Below are positions 9,668 through 18,907 of a stretch of 64,000 nt of DNA, one piece after another; within the stretch, counting starts at the first letter, position 1, and each line of letters opens with the position of its first letter. This stretch comes from Antarctobacter albus. GTDB lineage: Bacteria > Pseudomonadota > Alphaproteobacteria > Rhodobacterales > Rhodobacteraceae. The translations under genes were made by a program, and so were the position numbers. The DNA lies in contig NZ_FMZI01000021.1 of NCBI RefSeq assembly GCF_900101505.1, positions 1 through 64,000 of the forward strand. Reading direction: 5' to 3'. Below the pieces are notes generated by a model that saw nothing but the letters and a program-made list of their open reading frames with translations, was not told the DNA's origin and made no database searches.

Positions 9668-10204
9668 TCATGTCTCCAGCCGCACGTCAAAGACCGCCTC
9701 GCGCGGCGAGACGCGTTCCAGCCCGATCTGCGCGCCCTGCCCGAAGTGATCTACGCAGGCCTCTATCAGGCCGTGGCAAAAGGCGACCAGCGGGCGTTCG
9801 GACCGATAGGTCATCCGCAGGTGATCCGGGCCGATCCAGGCCGTGTCGAAACGCGGCAGCTCCGCGTCGGAATAAAGCTTGCGCACCTCGACATGCACCT
9901 CGCTCTCGATCGCGGCCAGCATGTCCAGCACCGTGGTCTTGTCCGCGAAGAACTGCGGATAGGTCTGCACGAAACGGCCATGCATCCAGGCACCGAACTT
10001 GCGTTGCAGGTCGTCTGTGGGGATGCCGGTCAGGTCGCTGACGGCCCCGACGATACGCATCAGTTCCGCGCAGGGGTAGTTCCCGACCGAGGTATAGGCG
10101 GCGCCGGAGTCCAGGTCGAGCTGGTCCAGGATGTCATCCACAGCCTCTTCGCCGATGGCCTGTTCCGCCATTTCCAGCAGTTCCGTGAACACGATGCCCT
10201 TCAT
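9668..10204 (-). CDS. H-NOX heme nitric-oxide sensor
   Basis: A 178-residue protein starting MKGIVFTELLEMAEQ, the expected opening of stand-alone bacterial H-NOX proteins. The proximal heme ligand is His104 (SEVHVEVRKLY) and Pro117 follows. The heme-propionate motif YxSxR is intact as YRSER (133-137). No distal-pocket Tyr typical of O2-binding forms is obvious, so NO selectivity is likely but inferred. AGGAGA nine bases upstream supports the start at 10204. It is the first gene of a two-gene operon with the hybrid kinase. Confidence 0.93.
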   Translation of the reverse strand: MKGIVFTELLEMAEQAIGEEAVDDILDQLDLDSGAAYTSVGNYPCAELMRIVGAVSDLTGIPTDDLQRKFGAWMHGRFVQTYPQFFADKTTVLDMLAAIESEVHVEVRKLYSDAELPRFDTAWIGPDHLRMTYRSERPLVAFCHGLIEACVDHFGQGAQIGLERVSPREAVFDVRLET

Positions 10205-10290
10205 CGGCCTGTCTCCTTGACCTGTTTGATCTTGCGTAGCGCAGGTCGATGAAGAGGGTCTTAAGAGTCGCATTGCATGAATGTCCCGGC

Positions 10291-10313
10291 ATTGGTAATC
10301 GCTTCTTACCAAT
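10291..10313. promoter_or_regulatory. Palindromic operator candidate before lldD
   Basis: Perfect 8-base arms ATTGGTAA and TTACCAAT separated by 7 bases, ending 20 bases before the lactate dehydrogenase start. TGGT/ACCA half-sites are typical of GntR/FadR-type regulators such as LldR, although the usual spacing is shorter. No regulator gene of that family is adjacent. Confidence 0.5.
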
Positions 10314-10333
10314 TCCCACGAAAGCGCCCTGCC

Positions 10334-11497
10334 ATGCCCGTCATTACCGAAATCGAGGATCTCAAACGCATCTATCGGCGCCGGGTCCCGAAAATGTTCT
10401 ATGATTACTGCGAGTCCGGCAGCTGGACCGAGCAGACCTTTCGCGAGAATTCTTCGGATTTCGACGACATCTACCTGCGTCAGCGGGTGGCGGTGGACAT
10501 GGCGGGCCGGTCGACAAAGACGCAGATGATCGGCCAGGACGTCTCGATGCCCGTGGCCCTGGCGCCGGTCGGCCTGACAGGGATGCAACACGCCGACGGC
10601 GAGATCCTCGCCGCCAAGGCGGCCGAGAAGTTCGGCGTGCCCTTCTGCCTGTCCACCATGTCGATCTGCTCGATCGAGGACGTGGCCTCGAACACCTCGG
10701 CGCCGTTCTGGATGCAGGTCTACACGCTACGCGACGACGAATTCATGCAGAACCTCTTTGACCGCGCGAAAGAGGCGAAATGTTCCGCCGCCGTGATCAC
10801 GGTGGACCTGCAGTTGCTGGGACAACGCCACAAGGACCTGAAAAACGGTCTCTCGGCCCCGCCCAAGCTGACGCCGAAATCCGTGGCCAACATGATGACC
10901 AAGGTCGGCTGGGGCCTGAACATGCTGCAGACGAAACGGCGGTTCTTCGGCAATATCGTGGGCCATGCCAAGGGCGTGACCGACCCCTCGTCGCTGGTCA
11001 CCTGGACGGCGGAAAGCTTTGACCAATCGCTGAACTGGGACCGCATCCGCGAGTTCCGCAAGATGTGGGACGGCCCGCTGATCATCAAGGGCATCATCGA
11101 CCCGCGCGACGCGCTCGAGGCCTGCAATGTCGGTGCGGATGCCATCGTGGTGTCCAACCACGGCGGGCGGCAGCTGGACGGGGCGCTGTCCTCGATCCGC
11201 GCGCTGGAACCGATCGTCGAGGCCGTGGGCGACAAGATCGAGGTCCACATGGACAGCGGCGTGCGGTCAGGGCAGGACGTGCTCAAGGCGCGCGCGCTGG
11301 GGGCCAAGGGCGCCTGGATCGGCCGCGCCTTCGTCTATGGCCTTGGCGCGATGGGCGAGGCCGGCGTGACCCGCGCGCTGGAGGTCATCCACAAGGAGCT
11401 GGATCATTCGATGGCGCTATGCGGACACACCGACATCGAGACGGTGAACCGCGATATCCTGATGGTGCCCCGGGGCTTTTCCGGCGACTGGGCCTGA
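10334..11497 (+). CDS. lldD: FMN-dependent L-lactate dehydrogenase
   Basis: A 387-residue alpha-hydroxy-acid dehydrogenase with the full (beta-alpha)8 pattern: N-terminal PKMFYDYCESGSWTEQTFRE, PVALAPVGLTGMQHADGE, and the active-site base His276 in SNHGGRQLDG. It would oxidise L-lactate (or a related 2-hydroxy acid) to pyruvate, passing electrons to the quinone pool. The start at 10334 is set by homology; no strong ribosome binding site is present. Substrate within the family (lactate, glycolate, mandelate) is not certain. The palindrome just upstream implies a dedicated repressor. Confidence 0.9.
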   Translation: MPVITEIEDLKRIYRRRVPKMFYDYCESGSWTEQTFRENSSDFDDIYLRQRVAVDMAGRSTKTQMIGQDVSMPVALAPVGLTGMQHADGEILAAKAAEKFGVPFCLSTMSICSIEDVASNTSAPFWMQVYTLRDDEFMQNLFDRAKEAKCSAAVITVDLQLLGQRHKDLKNGLSAPPKLTPKSVANMMTKVGWGLNMLQTKRRFFGNIVGHAKGVTDPSSLVTWTAESFDQSLNWDRIREFRKMWDGPLIIKGIIDPRDALEACNVGADAIVVSNHGGRQLDGALSSIRALEPIVEAVGDKIEVHMDSGVRSGQDVLKARALGAKGAWIGRAFVYGLGAMGEAGVTRALEVIHKELDHSMALCGHTDIETVNRDILMVPRGFSGDWA

Positions 11498-11526
11498 CGG
11501 ATTAACCCACTGTTAATGAATGAAAA

Positions 11527-11544
11527 TGTTTCGCGCGCGAAACA
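11527..11544. repeat. 18-bp perfect palindrome with parS-like arms
   Basis: TGTTTC-GCGCGC-GAAACA lies between the convergent lldD and MFS genes. The arms equal those of the ParB target parS, but the centre is six bases instead of ACGT. On the reverse strand it is followed by ATTTTC, so it could also serve as part of a terminator. Confidence 0.4.
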
Positions 11545-11547
11545 GGG

Positions 11548-11571
11548 CCCCGGCGGATCATTCCGCCGGGG
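11548..11571 (-). terminator. GC-rich hairpin at the MFS gene end
   Basis: Ten-base perfect arms (CCCCGGCGGA / TCCGCCGGGG, loop TCAT) span the stop codon of the MFS gene. The T-rich tract only comes after the adjacent 18-bp palindrome, so termination here is plausible but not textbook. Confidence 0.45.
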
Positions 11572-12721
11572 TCAATGCGGTTGACGTCGCCCGGCGGACC
11601 ATCGGCACCAGGACCAGCGGGATCACCAGCATCAGGCCCCCGACCACCGCGAAGGAGGCGCCAAGGCCAAAGCCCTCGGCCAGGCCACCCATCAGCGGCG
11701 GGCCGACGAAGAACCCGGCATAGCCCAGCACCGCGACCCGGCTGATCGCCAGCGCCTTGAACTCGGTCGAGACCAACCGCCCGCACCAGGAAAAGGCCAT
11801 CGGCGCCACCACCGAAACACCCAGCCCCAGCACCGCGAAACCGGCGTAGGCCACGGCCAGCCCCGGCGCAAAGGCCGCCGTCACGGCGCCCGCACAGGTC
11901 AGCACGGCCGCCAGCCGGATAACCGCCGCCTCGCTCACGCGCTGCGCCACCACCTGGCCAGAGAAGCGCCCCAGCGCCATCGTCACACCCAGGATCGCCG
12001 GCCCCAGCGCACCCTGCGCCGCCCCTGCCCCCAGCGTGCGTTCGAGGTGCAGAGCCGACCAGCCCTCGGTCCCCTGTTCCGCCAGGAAACCCAGCAGGAC
12101 GATGGCCCCCAGCGGCGCCAGCACCCACCAGGACAGCGGCGCGGCGGGCGGTGCGCCGTCCTCGGGCGGGGTCTCTCGCACCGGGGCCAGCGCCATCTGC
12201 AGGCAAAGCGCAACCACCGGCAGCGCCAGCGCGGCGAAGACGGCAAAAGGCGACCAGCCCGCTTCGCGCGCCAGCCCCGTCATCAGGGCCGACACCGCGT
12301 AAGAGGCAGAATAGATCCCGTGGTTGAGGTTCATCAGCGACCGCCGGCTTTGCCCCTCCAGCATGGACAGGCGGGCGTTCATCGACACGTCCAGCGTGCC
12401 AGAGGCCATCGCCGCCGCCATCATCGCCAGGGCAAAGCCGACCCCGCCGCCGGCCAGCCCCGGCAACAGGAAGGCCAGCGCCATCAGCAGGCCGGAAACC
12501 GGCAGATCGCCGCTGCCCAGCCGCCGCTGCGCCAGGGGCGCCAGCCACATGGCCAGCACCGCGCCCGCGGCAGAGACCAGCATGGCCAGGCCGAACCCGC
12601 CATCGGACAGGCCCACCTGCGGCTTGAGATCGGGCACCAGCGCCGCGAAGGCGCCCCAATACAGACCCACGGCCACGAAACCCGCCGCTGGCCCCCGGCT
12701 GATGATAAGATCGCGCAACAT
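11558..12721 (-). CDS. MFS transporter (YbjJ-like)
   Basis: A 387-residue protein with about twelve transmembrane helices and the loop between helices 2 and 3 typical of major facilitator carriers. It starts [19 protein letters not shown]. The frame extends upstream to 12796 without start-site support, so 12721 is preferred. The overall pattern resembles the YbjJ-type putative exporters. Substrate unknown. It ends at a hairpin shared with the lldD 3' side. Confidence 0.85.
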   Translation of the reverse strand: MLRDLIISRGPAAGFVAVGLYWGAFAALVPDLKPQVGLSDGGFGLAMLVSAAGAVLAMWLAPLAQRRLGSGDLPVSGLLMALAFLLPGLAGGGVGFALAMMAAAMASGTLDVSMNARLSMLEGQSRRSLMNLNHGIYSASYAVSALMTGLAREAGWSPFAVFAALALPVVALCLQMALAPVRETPPEDGAPPAAPLSWWVLAPLGAIVLLGFLAEQGTEGWSALHLERTLGAGAAQGALGPAILGVTMALGRFSGQVVAQRVSEAAVIRLAAVLTCAGAVTAAFAPGLAVAYAGFAVLGLGVSVVAPMAFSWCGRLVSTEFKALAISRVAVLGYAGFFVGPPLMGGLAEGFGLGASFAVVGGLMLVIPLVLVPMVRRATSTALTPAE

Positions 12722-12879
12722 GGGGATCGCCTGCCACGGTCCGCCGCCCTCGTCCAGCGCGAAACAGACCGGGCCAGGGGCGAATCCGCTTGCCAATCGG
12801 GACGATCCGGTTTACCGGCACGGCTTCACGCGGGGTGACAGCCTTGGAGGCACCCTGCCTTTTTAGATGGAGATACAAT

Positions 12880-13527
12880 ATGGCTGGTGAGATTCCTGAT
12901 CTCAACGCCCTGGAACGGACGGGGACGGGCAAGGGCGCCGCTCGTCAGGCACGCCGCGATGGCATGGTTCCGGGCATCGTTTTTGGTGGCGACAAAGAAC
13001 CGCTGCCGATCAATCTGCCGTTCAACGCCCTGCTCAAGCGCCTGAAAGACGGCCGCTTCAAGGCGACGCTTTTCAACCTCAAGGTCGATGGCCACGAGGA
13101 CGTGCGCGTGATCTGCCGCGACGTGCAGCGCGACGTGGTCAAGGACCTGCCGACCCACGTCGATTTCCTGCGCCTGCGCCGCACCACCAAGATCAATCTG
13201 TACATCCCGGTTGAATTCGTGGGCGAAGACGTGGCCCCCGGCATCAAGAAGGGCGGCGTTCTGACCGTCGTTCGCCCGGAAGTCGAACTGATCGTGACCG
13301 CGGGTGACATCCCCGAGAAGATCACCGTCGACCTGTCGACCCTGAAAATCGGCGACATCGTCCACATCTCGGACGTGACCCTGCCGGAAGGCACCAAGCC
13401 GACGATCGACCGCGACTTCGTGATCGCGAACATCTCGGCACCGTCGGGCCTGGCCGCACAGGAAGCCGAGGAGGCCGAAGAGGCCGCCGCGGCAGCCGCC
13501 GAAGAAGCGACCACCGAAGAAGCCTGA
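12880..13527 (+). CDS. rplY: 50S ribosomal protein L25/Ctc (long form)
   Basis: A 215-residue protein starting [20 protein letters not shown]. The N-terminal L25 domain binds 5S rRNA; the beta-barrel TL5/Ctc C-terminal domain follows (residues about 95-185). It ends in an acidic Glu/Ala tail common in alphaproteobacteria. GGAG 9-12 bases upstream supports the ATG at 12880 over longer frames. It is followed immediately by a strong terminator, so it appears monocistronic. In many relatives pth follows rplY; here pth lies 1.3 kb further on. Confidence 0.96.
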   Translation: MAGEIPDLNALERTGTGKGAARQARRDGMVPGIVFGGDKEPLPINLPFNALLKRLKDGRFKATLFNLKVDGHEDVRVICRDVQRDVVKDLPTHVDFLRLRRTTKINLYIPVEFVGEDVAPGIKKGGVLTVVRPEVELIVTAGDIPEKITVDLSTLKIGDIVHISDVTLPEGTKPTIDRDFVIANISAPSGLAAQEAEEAEEAAAAAAEEATTEEA

Positions 13528-13554
13528 CAGGCCCTTCGCTGAAACGATTTCGAA

Positions 13555-13579
13555 CCCCCGCCCCTTCGGCGGGGGTTTT
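13555..13579 (+). terminator. Intrinsic terminator after rplY
   Basis: An 8-bp perfect stem CCCCCGCC / GGCGGGGG with a CCTTC loop is followed by TTTT, 28 bases after the rplY stop. Confidence 0.92.
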
Positions 13580-13597
13580 GCTTTGCCGGACCGGGGC

Positions 13598-14401
13598 TCA
13601 GGCAGGTTTGCGCGCCGCGTGACAGGCAAAGAGGATCGCACCGTAAAAGCGTCCAGCCTCTACCCGCGCATCGGTTTCGTCGCGAAACCCCTGCGCCAGC
13701 GCCTCGGAACAGTCCCCGGCCACCGCGGCCGCGGTGACACCGCGCGCCATCAGCGACTGGATATAGGCGGGCCGCCCGGTCTGAACGAAACCGTAGGCCC
13801 GGCTCTCGGGTGCCTCGAAGCCTGCCTCGCGCATCATCCTTGGCAGGTGCCGCATGATATAGGGGTCATGGATCAGGTTCCGTTGCGTCGAGACCATCGC
13901 CGCTTGCAGCGGGTCACCCTCGAAGAGCGCCACGGTATTGGTGGCGTAGTCACCGTCGAAGACCGCCAGAATGCCGCCGGGCCGCAACAGGCGCCGGGCC
14001 TCGGCCAGGGCAGCCGCCGGATCGGCAAGGTGGGAATAGACCGTGTGGGCCACGACCACGTCGGCCCCCTCTCCCGGCAGTCCCGTCTGGACCGCATTCC
14101 CGGACGCAAAGCTCAGCTCGTCGCGCGCTGCGAACCTCTTGCGGGCGCGGGCCAACAGCCCCTCTGCCGGGTCGATCCCGACCAGCCGCCCGGGCCGGAG
14201 ATGGCGCAGGATCATTTCCGTGCTGGACCCGTTGCCGCAGCCGATTTCGACCACCTCGGCGCCCGGGCCCGGCAATCGCCCCAGGTAATCGGCGCAGATC
14301 TCCTGCATGGCCGGATCCGAGATCCTGTCCTCCATCGACGCCGCGATGGCCTCGAGGACGCTGTCGGGCTGGTCGGCAATCTGCAGGTAGAGATCGGGCA
14401 T
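13598..14401 (-). CDS. SAM-dependent class I methyltransferase
   Basis: A 267-residue protein with a Rossmann methyltransferase fold. Motif I is VVEIGCGNGSS, the acidic motif II is LVGIDPAEG, motif III is in DVVVAHTVYSHL, and a post-motif region reads RLLRPGGILAVFDGDY. The target substrate is not evident; the pattern resembles ubiquinone/menaquinone-type and small-molecule methyltransferases. It is transcribed alone, facing the rplY terminator. Confidence 0.85.
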   Translation of the reverse strand: MPDLYLQIADQPDSVLEAIAASMEDRISDPAMQEICADYLGRLPGPGAEVVEIGCGNGSSTEMILRHLRPGRLVGIDPAEGLLARARKRFAARDELSFASGNAVQTGLPGEGADVVVAHTVYSHLADPAAALAEARRLLRPGGILAVFDGDYATNTVALFEGDPLQAAMVSTQRNLIHDPYIMRHLPRMMREAGFEAPESRAYGFVQTGRPAYIQSLMARGVTAAAVAGDCSEALAQGFRDETDARVEAGRFYGAILFACHAARKPA

Positions 14402-14457
14402 CGGATGTCCTTTCCTTGCCCTATCCTACATCAAAACGGCTGTTTCTCCGACGCCGT

Positions 14458-14772
14458 TCAGGCGGTCAGCACCTGCACCGCCTCGAAGATCTCCAGCTCG
14501 GGCGGTTCCAGGTACATATGGGCCGAACTCTTGGCCCCGCCGTGTGCTGCGCGAAACGCCTCTGATCTGGTCCAGTTCGTGAAGCTGGCCTCGTCCTCCC
14601 ACAAGGTGTGCGAGGCATAGAGGACGTGATCCTCCCGCTCAGGGCCCTTCATCAGGGCAAAGCTGCGAAACCCGGGCACGCTTTTCAGATGGCTGTCGCG
14701 GCTCTTCCAGAGAGTTTCAAAGGCCTCGACTTCGGATTTGACCACCTTGAACCGGTTCATGGTCAGGTACAT
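14458..14772 (-). CDS. Antibiotic-biosynthesis-monooxygenase (ABM) family protein
   Basis: A 104-residue ferredoxin-like dimeric alpha/beta-barrel protein. Conserved pattern: NRFKV near the start, [16 protein letters not shown]-x-S-x-T-x-W-x-D, F-x-x-W-x-x-S-x-x-F-x-x-A-H. This resembles the HmoA/IsdG branch, in which the His and Asn bind heme, so heme degradation is one possibility. No heme-uptake gene lies nearby. Function remains a family-level guess. Confidence 0.75.
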   Translation of the reverse strand: MYLTMNRFKVVKSEVEAFETLWKSRDSHLKSVPGFRSFALMKGPEREDHVLYASHTLWEDEASFTNWTRSEAFRAAHGGAKSSAHMYLEPPELEIFEAVQVLTA

Positions 14773-14840
14773 TCCGCTCTCCCGTTGTGATCCATGCCGC
14801 CTCTGGCCTACATAGGGCGCAGGCGATCTCGGAGGGCACA

Positions 14841-15536
14841 GTGCAGATATTCGTTGGTCTCGGCAATCCCGGCACGAAATACGCCGGCAACCGGCACAAC
14901 ATCGGCTTCATGGCGCTGGACCGGATCGCAGAGGATCACGGGTTCGGCCCCTGGAAGGCCAAGTTCCAGGGCCAACTGGCCGAGGGGCGGCTGGGCAGCG
15001 AAAAGGTGCTGCTGCTGAAGCCCGAGACCTTCATGAACCTTTCCGGCCAGTCGGTCGGCGAGGCGATGCGCTTTTACAAGCTGGAACCGGGCGACGTGAC
15101 CGTGTTCCACGACGAGCTGGACCTGGCCCCGGGCAAGTGCAAGGTCAAGACGGGCGGCGGTCACGCGGGCCATAACGGGCTGCGCTCGATCCATGCCCAT
15201 ATCGGCGAGGCCTATCGCCGGGTGCGGCTGGGCATCGGCCATCCGGGCCGCAAGGAGTTGGTCGCAGCCTACGTCCTGCATGATTTCCACAAGGCCGACC
15301 AGGACTGGCTGGACGACCTGCTGCGCGGGCTGTCGGACGGCGCGCCGCAGCTTGCGGCGGGCGACACGGCCAAGTTTTCCAATGCTGTCGCGCTGCGAAC
15401 GACCCCGCCCCGGTCCTCGAAAACACCGGAGAAACCCAAGCCCCCGCCTGCCGCGAAAACCGCCCCGCCCGAGGATACGGTCGGCGGCGAAGAGGCCCGC
15501 AACCCGCTGCAACGGCTGGTGGACAAATTCCGATGA
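14841..15536 (+). CDS. pth: Peptidyl-tRNA hydrolase
   Basis: A 231-residue enzyme that recycles peptidyl-tRNA. The start is the GTG at 14841 with GGAGG seven bases upstream; the longer frame to 14787 is not supported. The catalytic set is present: Asn9 (GLGNPG), His19 (NRHNIG), Asp91 (FHDELDL) and Asn112 (GHNGLRS). About 45 C-terminal residues form a Pro/Lys-rich extension beyond the usual fold. Its TGA overlaps the next ATG (ATGA), so it is translationally coupled to the serine hydrolase. Confidence 0.96.
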   Translation: MQIFVGLGNPGTKYAGNRHNIGFMALDRIAEDHGFGPWKAKFQGQLAEGRLGSEKVLLLKPETFMNLSGQSVGEAMRFYKLEPGDVTVFHDELDLAPGKCKVKTGGGHAGHNGLRSIHAHIGEAYRRVRLGIGHPGRKELVAAYVLHDFHKADQDWLDDLLRGLSDGAPQLAAGDTAKFSNAVALRTTPPRSSKTPEKPKPPPAAKTAPPEDTVGGEEARNPLQRLVDKFR

Positions 15537-16684
15537 AGGGCAAGCGCATAGCCGCCATCGGTCTTGTCGTCCTGATGGGACTGGGCGCTGCGGGCTTTGG
15601 GTATCGCGACGAGCTGGGGCGCCTGCGGGCCACCATGACGCTGTTCGACGAGGGCGAAATCGTCGACAACTTCAGCCACATGGACCGGCTGTTCGAGACG
15701 GTCCCGATCCCGGTCACGACGCGTGCGGAACCGCTGCCCGAAGGCCCGGCGATGGAGATGCCCGCCGAGTGGCAGGACTGGCTGGACCGGCGTGCCGTCA
15801 CCGGGGCGATTGTCCTGCGTAATGGAGAGGTTGTTCACGAGAGCTATCACCTGGGCACTGGCTCCGAAGACCTGCGCATCTCGTGGTCTGTGGCCAAATC
15901 CTATTTGTCCGCGCTTTTCGGGATCTTGGTGGCGCAGGGTCATGTGGACAGCCTGGACGACCCGGTGGTGAAATACGCCCCCCAACTAAAGGGCAGCGCC
16001 TATGAGGGCGCCACGATCCGCAATGTCCTGCAGATGTCCACAGGAGTCGTTTTCGACGAGGACTACCTGGATTTCTGGAGCGACATCAACAAGATGGGTC
16101 GCATCCTTGCGCTTGGCGGGTCGATGGACGGTTTCGCCGCAGGACTGACCGAAACCGATCAGCCGCCCGGCGAGCGCTGGCGCTATGTTTCGATCGACAC
16201 GCATGTCCTGTCGATGGTTGCGCGGGGCGCCACCGGAAAGCAGCTGCCCGACCTCTTGGCCGAGAACCTTCTGGACCCGATGGGGACATATGGGAAACCC
16301 TATTACCTGTCAGATGGTTACGACGTGGCCTTCGCACTTGGCGGGCTGAACCTGATGCTGCGCGACTATGCACGGCTGGGCGAGATGTTCCGCGATGGCG
16401 GGCGCCTGCAGGGCAAGCAGATCGTGCCCGAGGACTGGGTGATCGAAAGCACGACTCCCTCGGCCCGCACCGCGCCGGGACGGTTGCAATACGGCTATCA
16501 ATGGTGGATGCCGTCCGACGCGCGCGACGGCGAGTTCATGGCGCGTGGAATCTATGGTCAGTACGTCTATGTCGACCGGCAAAGCGGCACGGTGGTGGCC
16601 GTCACGAGCGCAGATCGCCGCTTTCGCGAGGCCGGGGCCTTTGACGACGCGCTGCAAATGTTCCGCCGCCTCGCCGGCTTGTAA
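15533..16684 (+). CDS. Serine beta-lactamase-fold hydrolase (class C-like)
   Basis: A 383-residue protein with an N-terminal hydrophobic anchor or signal (residues 5-23). The SxxK motif is Ser119-Val-Ala-Lys122 (ISWSVAKSY). A Tyr motif (WRYVS) and a later catalytic-domain segment ([10 protein letters not shown]) follow, as in penicillin-binding/esterase EstB-type proteins. It probably acts in the periplasm as an esterase or peptidase; antibiotic resistance cannot be claimed. Coupled to pth by a 4-base overlap. Confidence 0.88.
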   Translation: MKGKRIAAIGLVVLMGLGAAGFGYRDELGRLRATMTLFDEGEIVDNFSHMDRLFETVPIPVTTRAEPLPEGPAMEMPAEWQDWLDRRAVTGAIVLRNGEVVHESYHLGTGSEDLRISWSVAKSYLSALFGILVAQGHVDSLDDPVVKYAPQLKGSAYEGATIRNVLQMSTGVVFDEDYLDFWSDINKMGRILALGGSMDGFAAGLTETDQPPGERWRYVSIDTHVLSMVARGATGKQLPDLLAENLLDPMGTYGKPYYLSDGYDVAFALGGLNLMLRDYARLGEMFRDGGRLQGKQIVPEDWVIESTTPSARTAPGRLQYGYQWWMPSDARDGEFMARGIYGQYVYVDRQSGTVVAVTSADRRFREAGAFDDALQMFRRLAGL

Positions 16685-16699
16685 GGGAGAGAGGAAATC

Positions 16700-17080
16700 A
16701 TGGAGAAAGACCCTTCTTTCAATGTCCTCGGCGGCCCTCTTGAGTCCTGCTCTCAAGACCCGCTGACCGGGTTCTTTCGCGACGGGCACTGCAACACCTG
16801 CGTCGAGGACCGGGGAAGTCACACCGTTTGCGCGGTCATGACGGCAGAGTTCCTGGCCTATTCGAAATACGTCGGAAACGACCTGTCGACCCCGCGTCCG
16901 GAATTCCATTTTCCGGGTCTGACCCCCGGTGATCACTGGTGTCTCTGTGCCGGGCGTTTCTTGCAGGCCCATGACGAGGGTTGCGCGCCGCTGGTGAACC
17001 TGGCCGCGACCCATCGGGGCGCCCTGGACATCGTGCCGCTGCGGATCCTGGAGACCTATAGCTGGACCAACCAGGGCTGA
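16700..17080 (+). CDS. DUF2237 family protein
   Basis: A 126-residue protein with the DUF2237 pattern: NVLGGPLESCS, TGFFRDGHC, DRGSHTVCAVMTAEFLAYSK, GNDLSTPRPEFHFPGL, GDHWCLCAGRF and a C-terminal LRILETY. The conserved Cys, His and Asp residues suggest metal or cofactor binding, but the function is unknown. It is the third gene of the pth unit (15-base gap, GGGAGAGAGG ribosome binding site) and is followed by the terminator at 17257. Confidence 0.9.
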   Translation: MEKDPSFNVLGGPLESCSQDPLTGFFRDGHCNTCVEDRGSHTVCAVMTAEFLAYSKYVGNDLSTPRPEFHFPGLTPGDHWCLCAGRFLQAHDEGCAPLVNLAATHRGALDIVPLRILETYSWTNQG

Positions 17081-17256
17081 GACGCGCCAGGCCGCGGGCC
17101 AACAAATTCTTTGCGCTAGGTTGCGCGCTTAACCCGCCCTTAACCATTGACCGATCACGATGGTTTCAGGGGCTGGTTGCCCGAAATCTCCTGTTTGCTT
17201 TCAGGAAAGCGATCTGTCCCCAGACCCCTCCGATCTGGTGGGCAGATCGCGAAACT

Positions 17257-17290
17257 GCCGCCCCGGCGCGACCGGAGCGGCTTTTCTTTT
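17257..17290 (+). terminator. Intrinsic terminator for the pth unit
   Basis: Ten-base arms GCCGCCCCGG and CCGGAGCGGC (one mismatch, CGCGA loop) are followed by TTTTCTTTT. It is 177 bases after the DUF2237 stop and just before the end of the convergent SPFH gene. Confidence 0.75.
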
Positions 17291-17298
17291 GGAACGGA

Positions 17299-18447
17299 TC
17301 AGTCGCGCAGGCGCGCGATCTCCTGCATGAGGCCCTTGGTGCCGTTGTGCACCGTGAGGTGATCCACCTTGGCGGCAATCGCCTCCAGCGCCTCCAGTTC
17401 CTTGAGACGGAGCATCACCGGGTTGTCCTCCATGACCTTGGCGGTGTTCAGAAGCGCACGCATCGCGTTCGTTTCCTCGCGCCGCAGGATCACGTTGGCC
17501 TCGGCCTCCTTCTCGGCCTCGACCACGCGGTTCAGGATCTCGCGGATCTCACCCGGCAGGATCACGTCCTTGAGGGCGATCTCCTTCAGCTCGATCCCGA
17601 TCCCGGCCATTTCGGCCCGCAGGCTGTCCCCCGCCTCGACGTCGATGGCGCCTTTCTCGGCCAGAAGCTGGTCCAGCGTCAGCGCGCCAAGGCGCCGGCG
17701 AAAGACCAGCTGCACCGCCCGATGCAGCGTTTCCTCGAAGTCGCTGACCGCGCTTACGGCCCGCTCCGGGTCCGTCACGCGGAAGATCGCGGTCAGGTTG
17801 ACCCGGATCGTGACCCGGTCCTTGGTCAGGATCTCCTGGCCCGCGACCTCATGGGCCCGGGTGCGCATGTCCACCAGCCGCGCCGTGATGCGGGGGCCGA
17901 CCGCCCAGAAGCTGTGGACGCCCGGCGGCAGACGGCGGACAAGAACCCCGTCGAAATGCAACATCCCGACATGGCCTTCGGCCACCGTCACCGTGGTCAG
18001 CGCCCGGCCAAGGCTGGCACGATCAAGGCGCCGCGCCAGAGCGGCATCGACACCGGGATCGCTGGCCAGGTCGAAACGGTCCACCGTGAAGGGGCCCGCA
18101 TCGGTCCAGAAGACCTCGCGCTCTTCGGGAAAGAGCACCTGTACGGGCCGCCCGTCGCGCAGGACGACGGCGATCTCCTCGGGGCCGGTCCGCACTTCCG
18201 TCAGGTGGCCTTCGGCAAGGTCGGGGCGGCTGCGGAACAGCGCCCGGTCAAAGGCAGTGATGAACCGGAGACGGTCGATGCTGTGGATCTCGCGCACGCA
18301 GTTGTCGCGCGGGACAAGGTGTTCGCCCGGGCCGAGCAGCGCGTCGAAGCGCCCGTTGACCAGGACAAGCATCCGCTGGGTCTCTGTCAGGGTGACACGT
18401 TCGCGCCCGGTAAGGGCATGTATCATTCGGGTCAGCACATGGGTCAT
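17299..18447 (-). CDS. SPFH/Band 7 (slipin-like) protein
   Basis: A 382-residue protein with a band-7 core from about residue 120: GHVGMLHFDGVLVRRLPPG, then DKVxxRVNL-type strands, and a C-terminal coiled coil rich in Glu/Ala (NRVVEAEKEAEANVILRR). The N-terminal part is an unusual beta-rich region without the normal membrane hairpin, so it may be peripheral. The start at 18447 is fixed by AAGGAGA eight bases upstream. Slipins organise membrane microdomains or regulate proteases; no NfeD-type partner is adjacent here. Confidence 0.87.
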   Translation of the reverse strand: MTHVLTRMIHALTGRERVTLTETQRMLVLVNGRFDALLGPGEHLVPRDNCVREIHSIDRLRFITAFDRALFRSRPDLAEGHLTEVRTGPEEIAVVLRDGRPVQVLFPEEREVFWTDAGPFTVDRFDLASDPGVDAALARRLDRASLGRALTTVTVAEGHVGMLHFDGVLVRRLPPGVHSFWAVGPRITARLVDMRTRAHEVAGQEILTKDRVTIRVNLTAIFRVTDPERAVSAVSDFEETLHRAVQLVFRRRLGALTLDQLLAEKGAIDVEAGDSLRAEMAGIGIELKEIALKDVILPGEIREILNRVVEAEKEAEANVILRREETNAMRALLNTAKVMEDNPVMLRLKELEALEAIAAKVDHLTVHNGTKGLMQEIARLRD

Positions 18448-18831
18448 CTTTCGTCTCCTTTTCCTCGTGCCTATCGTCGTCGCAAAGCGATGTTCCTTTG
18501 TTTTCAGTGGGCTGGAGGCGAAATGCCCCGCAGGTGTCAAAGGGGTGGATCCGGACCGCCCCCATGCCGCGACCGCGGGCGGGGGCCCGGAGAGAGGGGC
18601 GCGGAGTACCGGCGCGCCCAGGGTCGTCAGACCCGTGGCGGACCGGCACCCGGCGGAACCGTCATCCGATGCCCCGGCCCTGGGCCGGAGCAGGCGAAAC
18701 CTCTGCCGCCCCCATCGCGTTGCCGCGCAGAGTTTGGCGCGGGTCGCCTGCAAGAGACGCCCCGGATCCTGTGAGGTGGACCACTCTCGTGGACCGGCAC
18801 CCGAAGCCGGTGCCCTCCATCAAGGGCGTTT
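18448..18831. other. Gene-free GC-rich spacer
   Basis: No frame here has a recognisable product. A 13-base direct repeat GGACCGGCACCCG occurs twice (near 18636 and 18790), the second copy within a small hairpin GGCACC...GGTGCC just downstream of the tRNA pair, which could help terminate the tRNA transcript. Otherwise nothing specific is seen. Confidence 0.45.
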
Positions 18832-18906
18832 TGGAGCAAAAGGCAGGAATCGAACCTGCTACACTTCGATTAAAGGTCGAATGCTCTACCCATGAGCTAC
18901 ATTTGC
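18832..18906 (-). tRNA. tRNA-Lys-like gene (UUU) with C33
   Basis: The reverse strand folds as a tRNA: acceptor GCAAATG/CTTTTGC with a T-T mismatch at position 6-67, D-arm GCTC/GAGC, anticodon stem TTCGA/TCGAA, loop CCTTTAA, T-arm GCAGG-TTCGATT-CCTGC, discriminator T and encoded CCA. The anticodon would be TTT (Lys). The almost universal U33 is replaced by C. It may be a foreign or decaying gene. One base separates it from the tRNA-like gene upstream. Confidence 0.6.
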
Positions 18907-18907
18907 A

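Noticed and set aside
13598-14401. Idea that the methyltransferase belongs to a quinone pathway
   Set aside because: Only generic class I motifs are visible and no pathway genes are adjacent.
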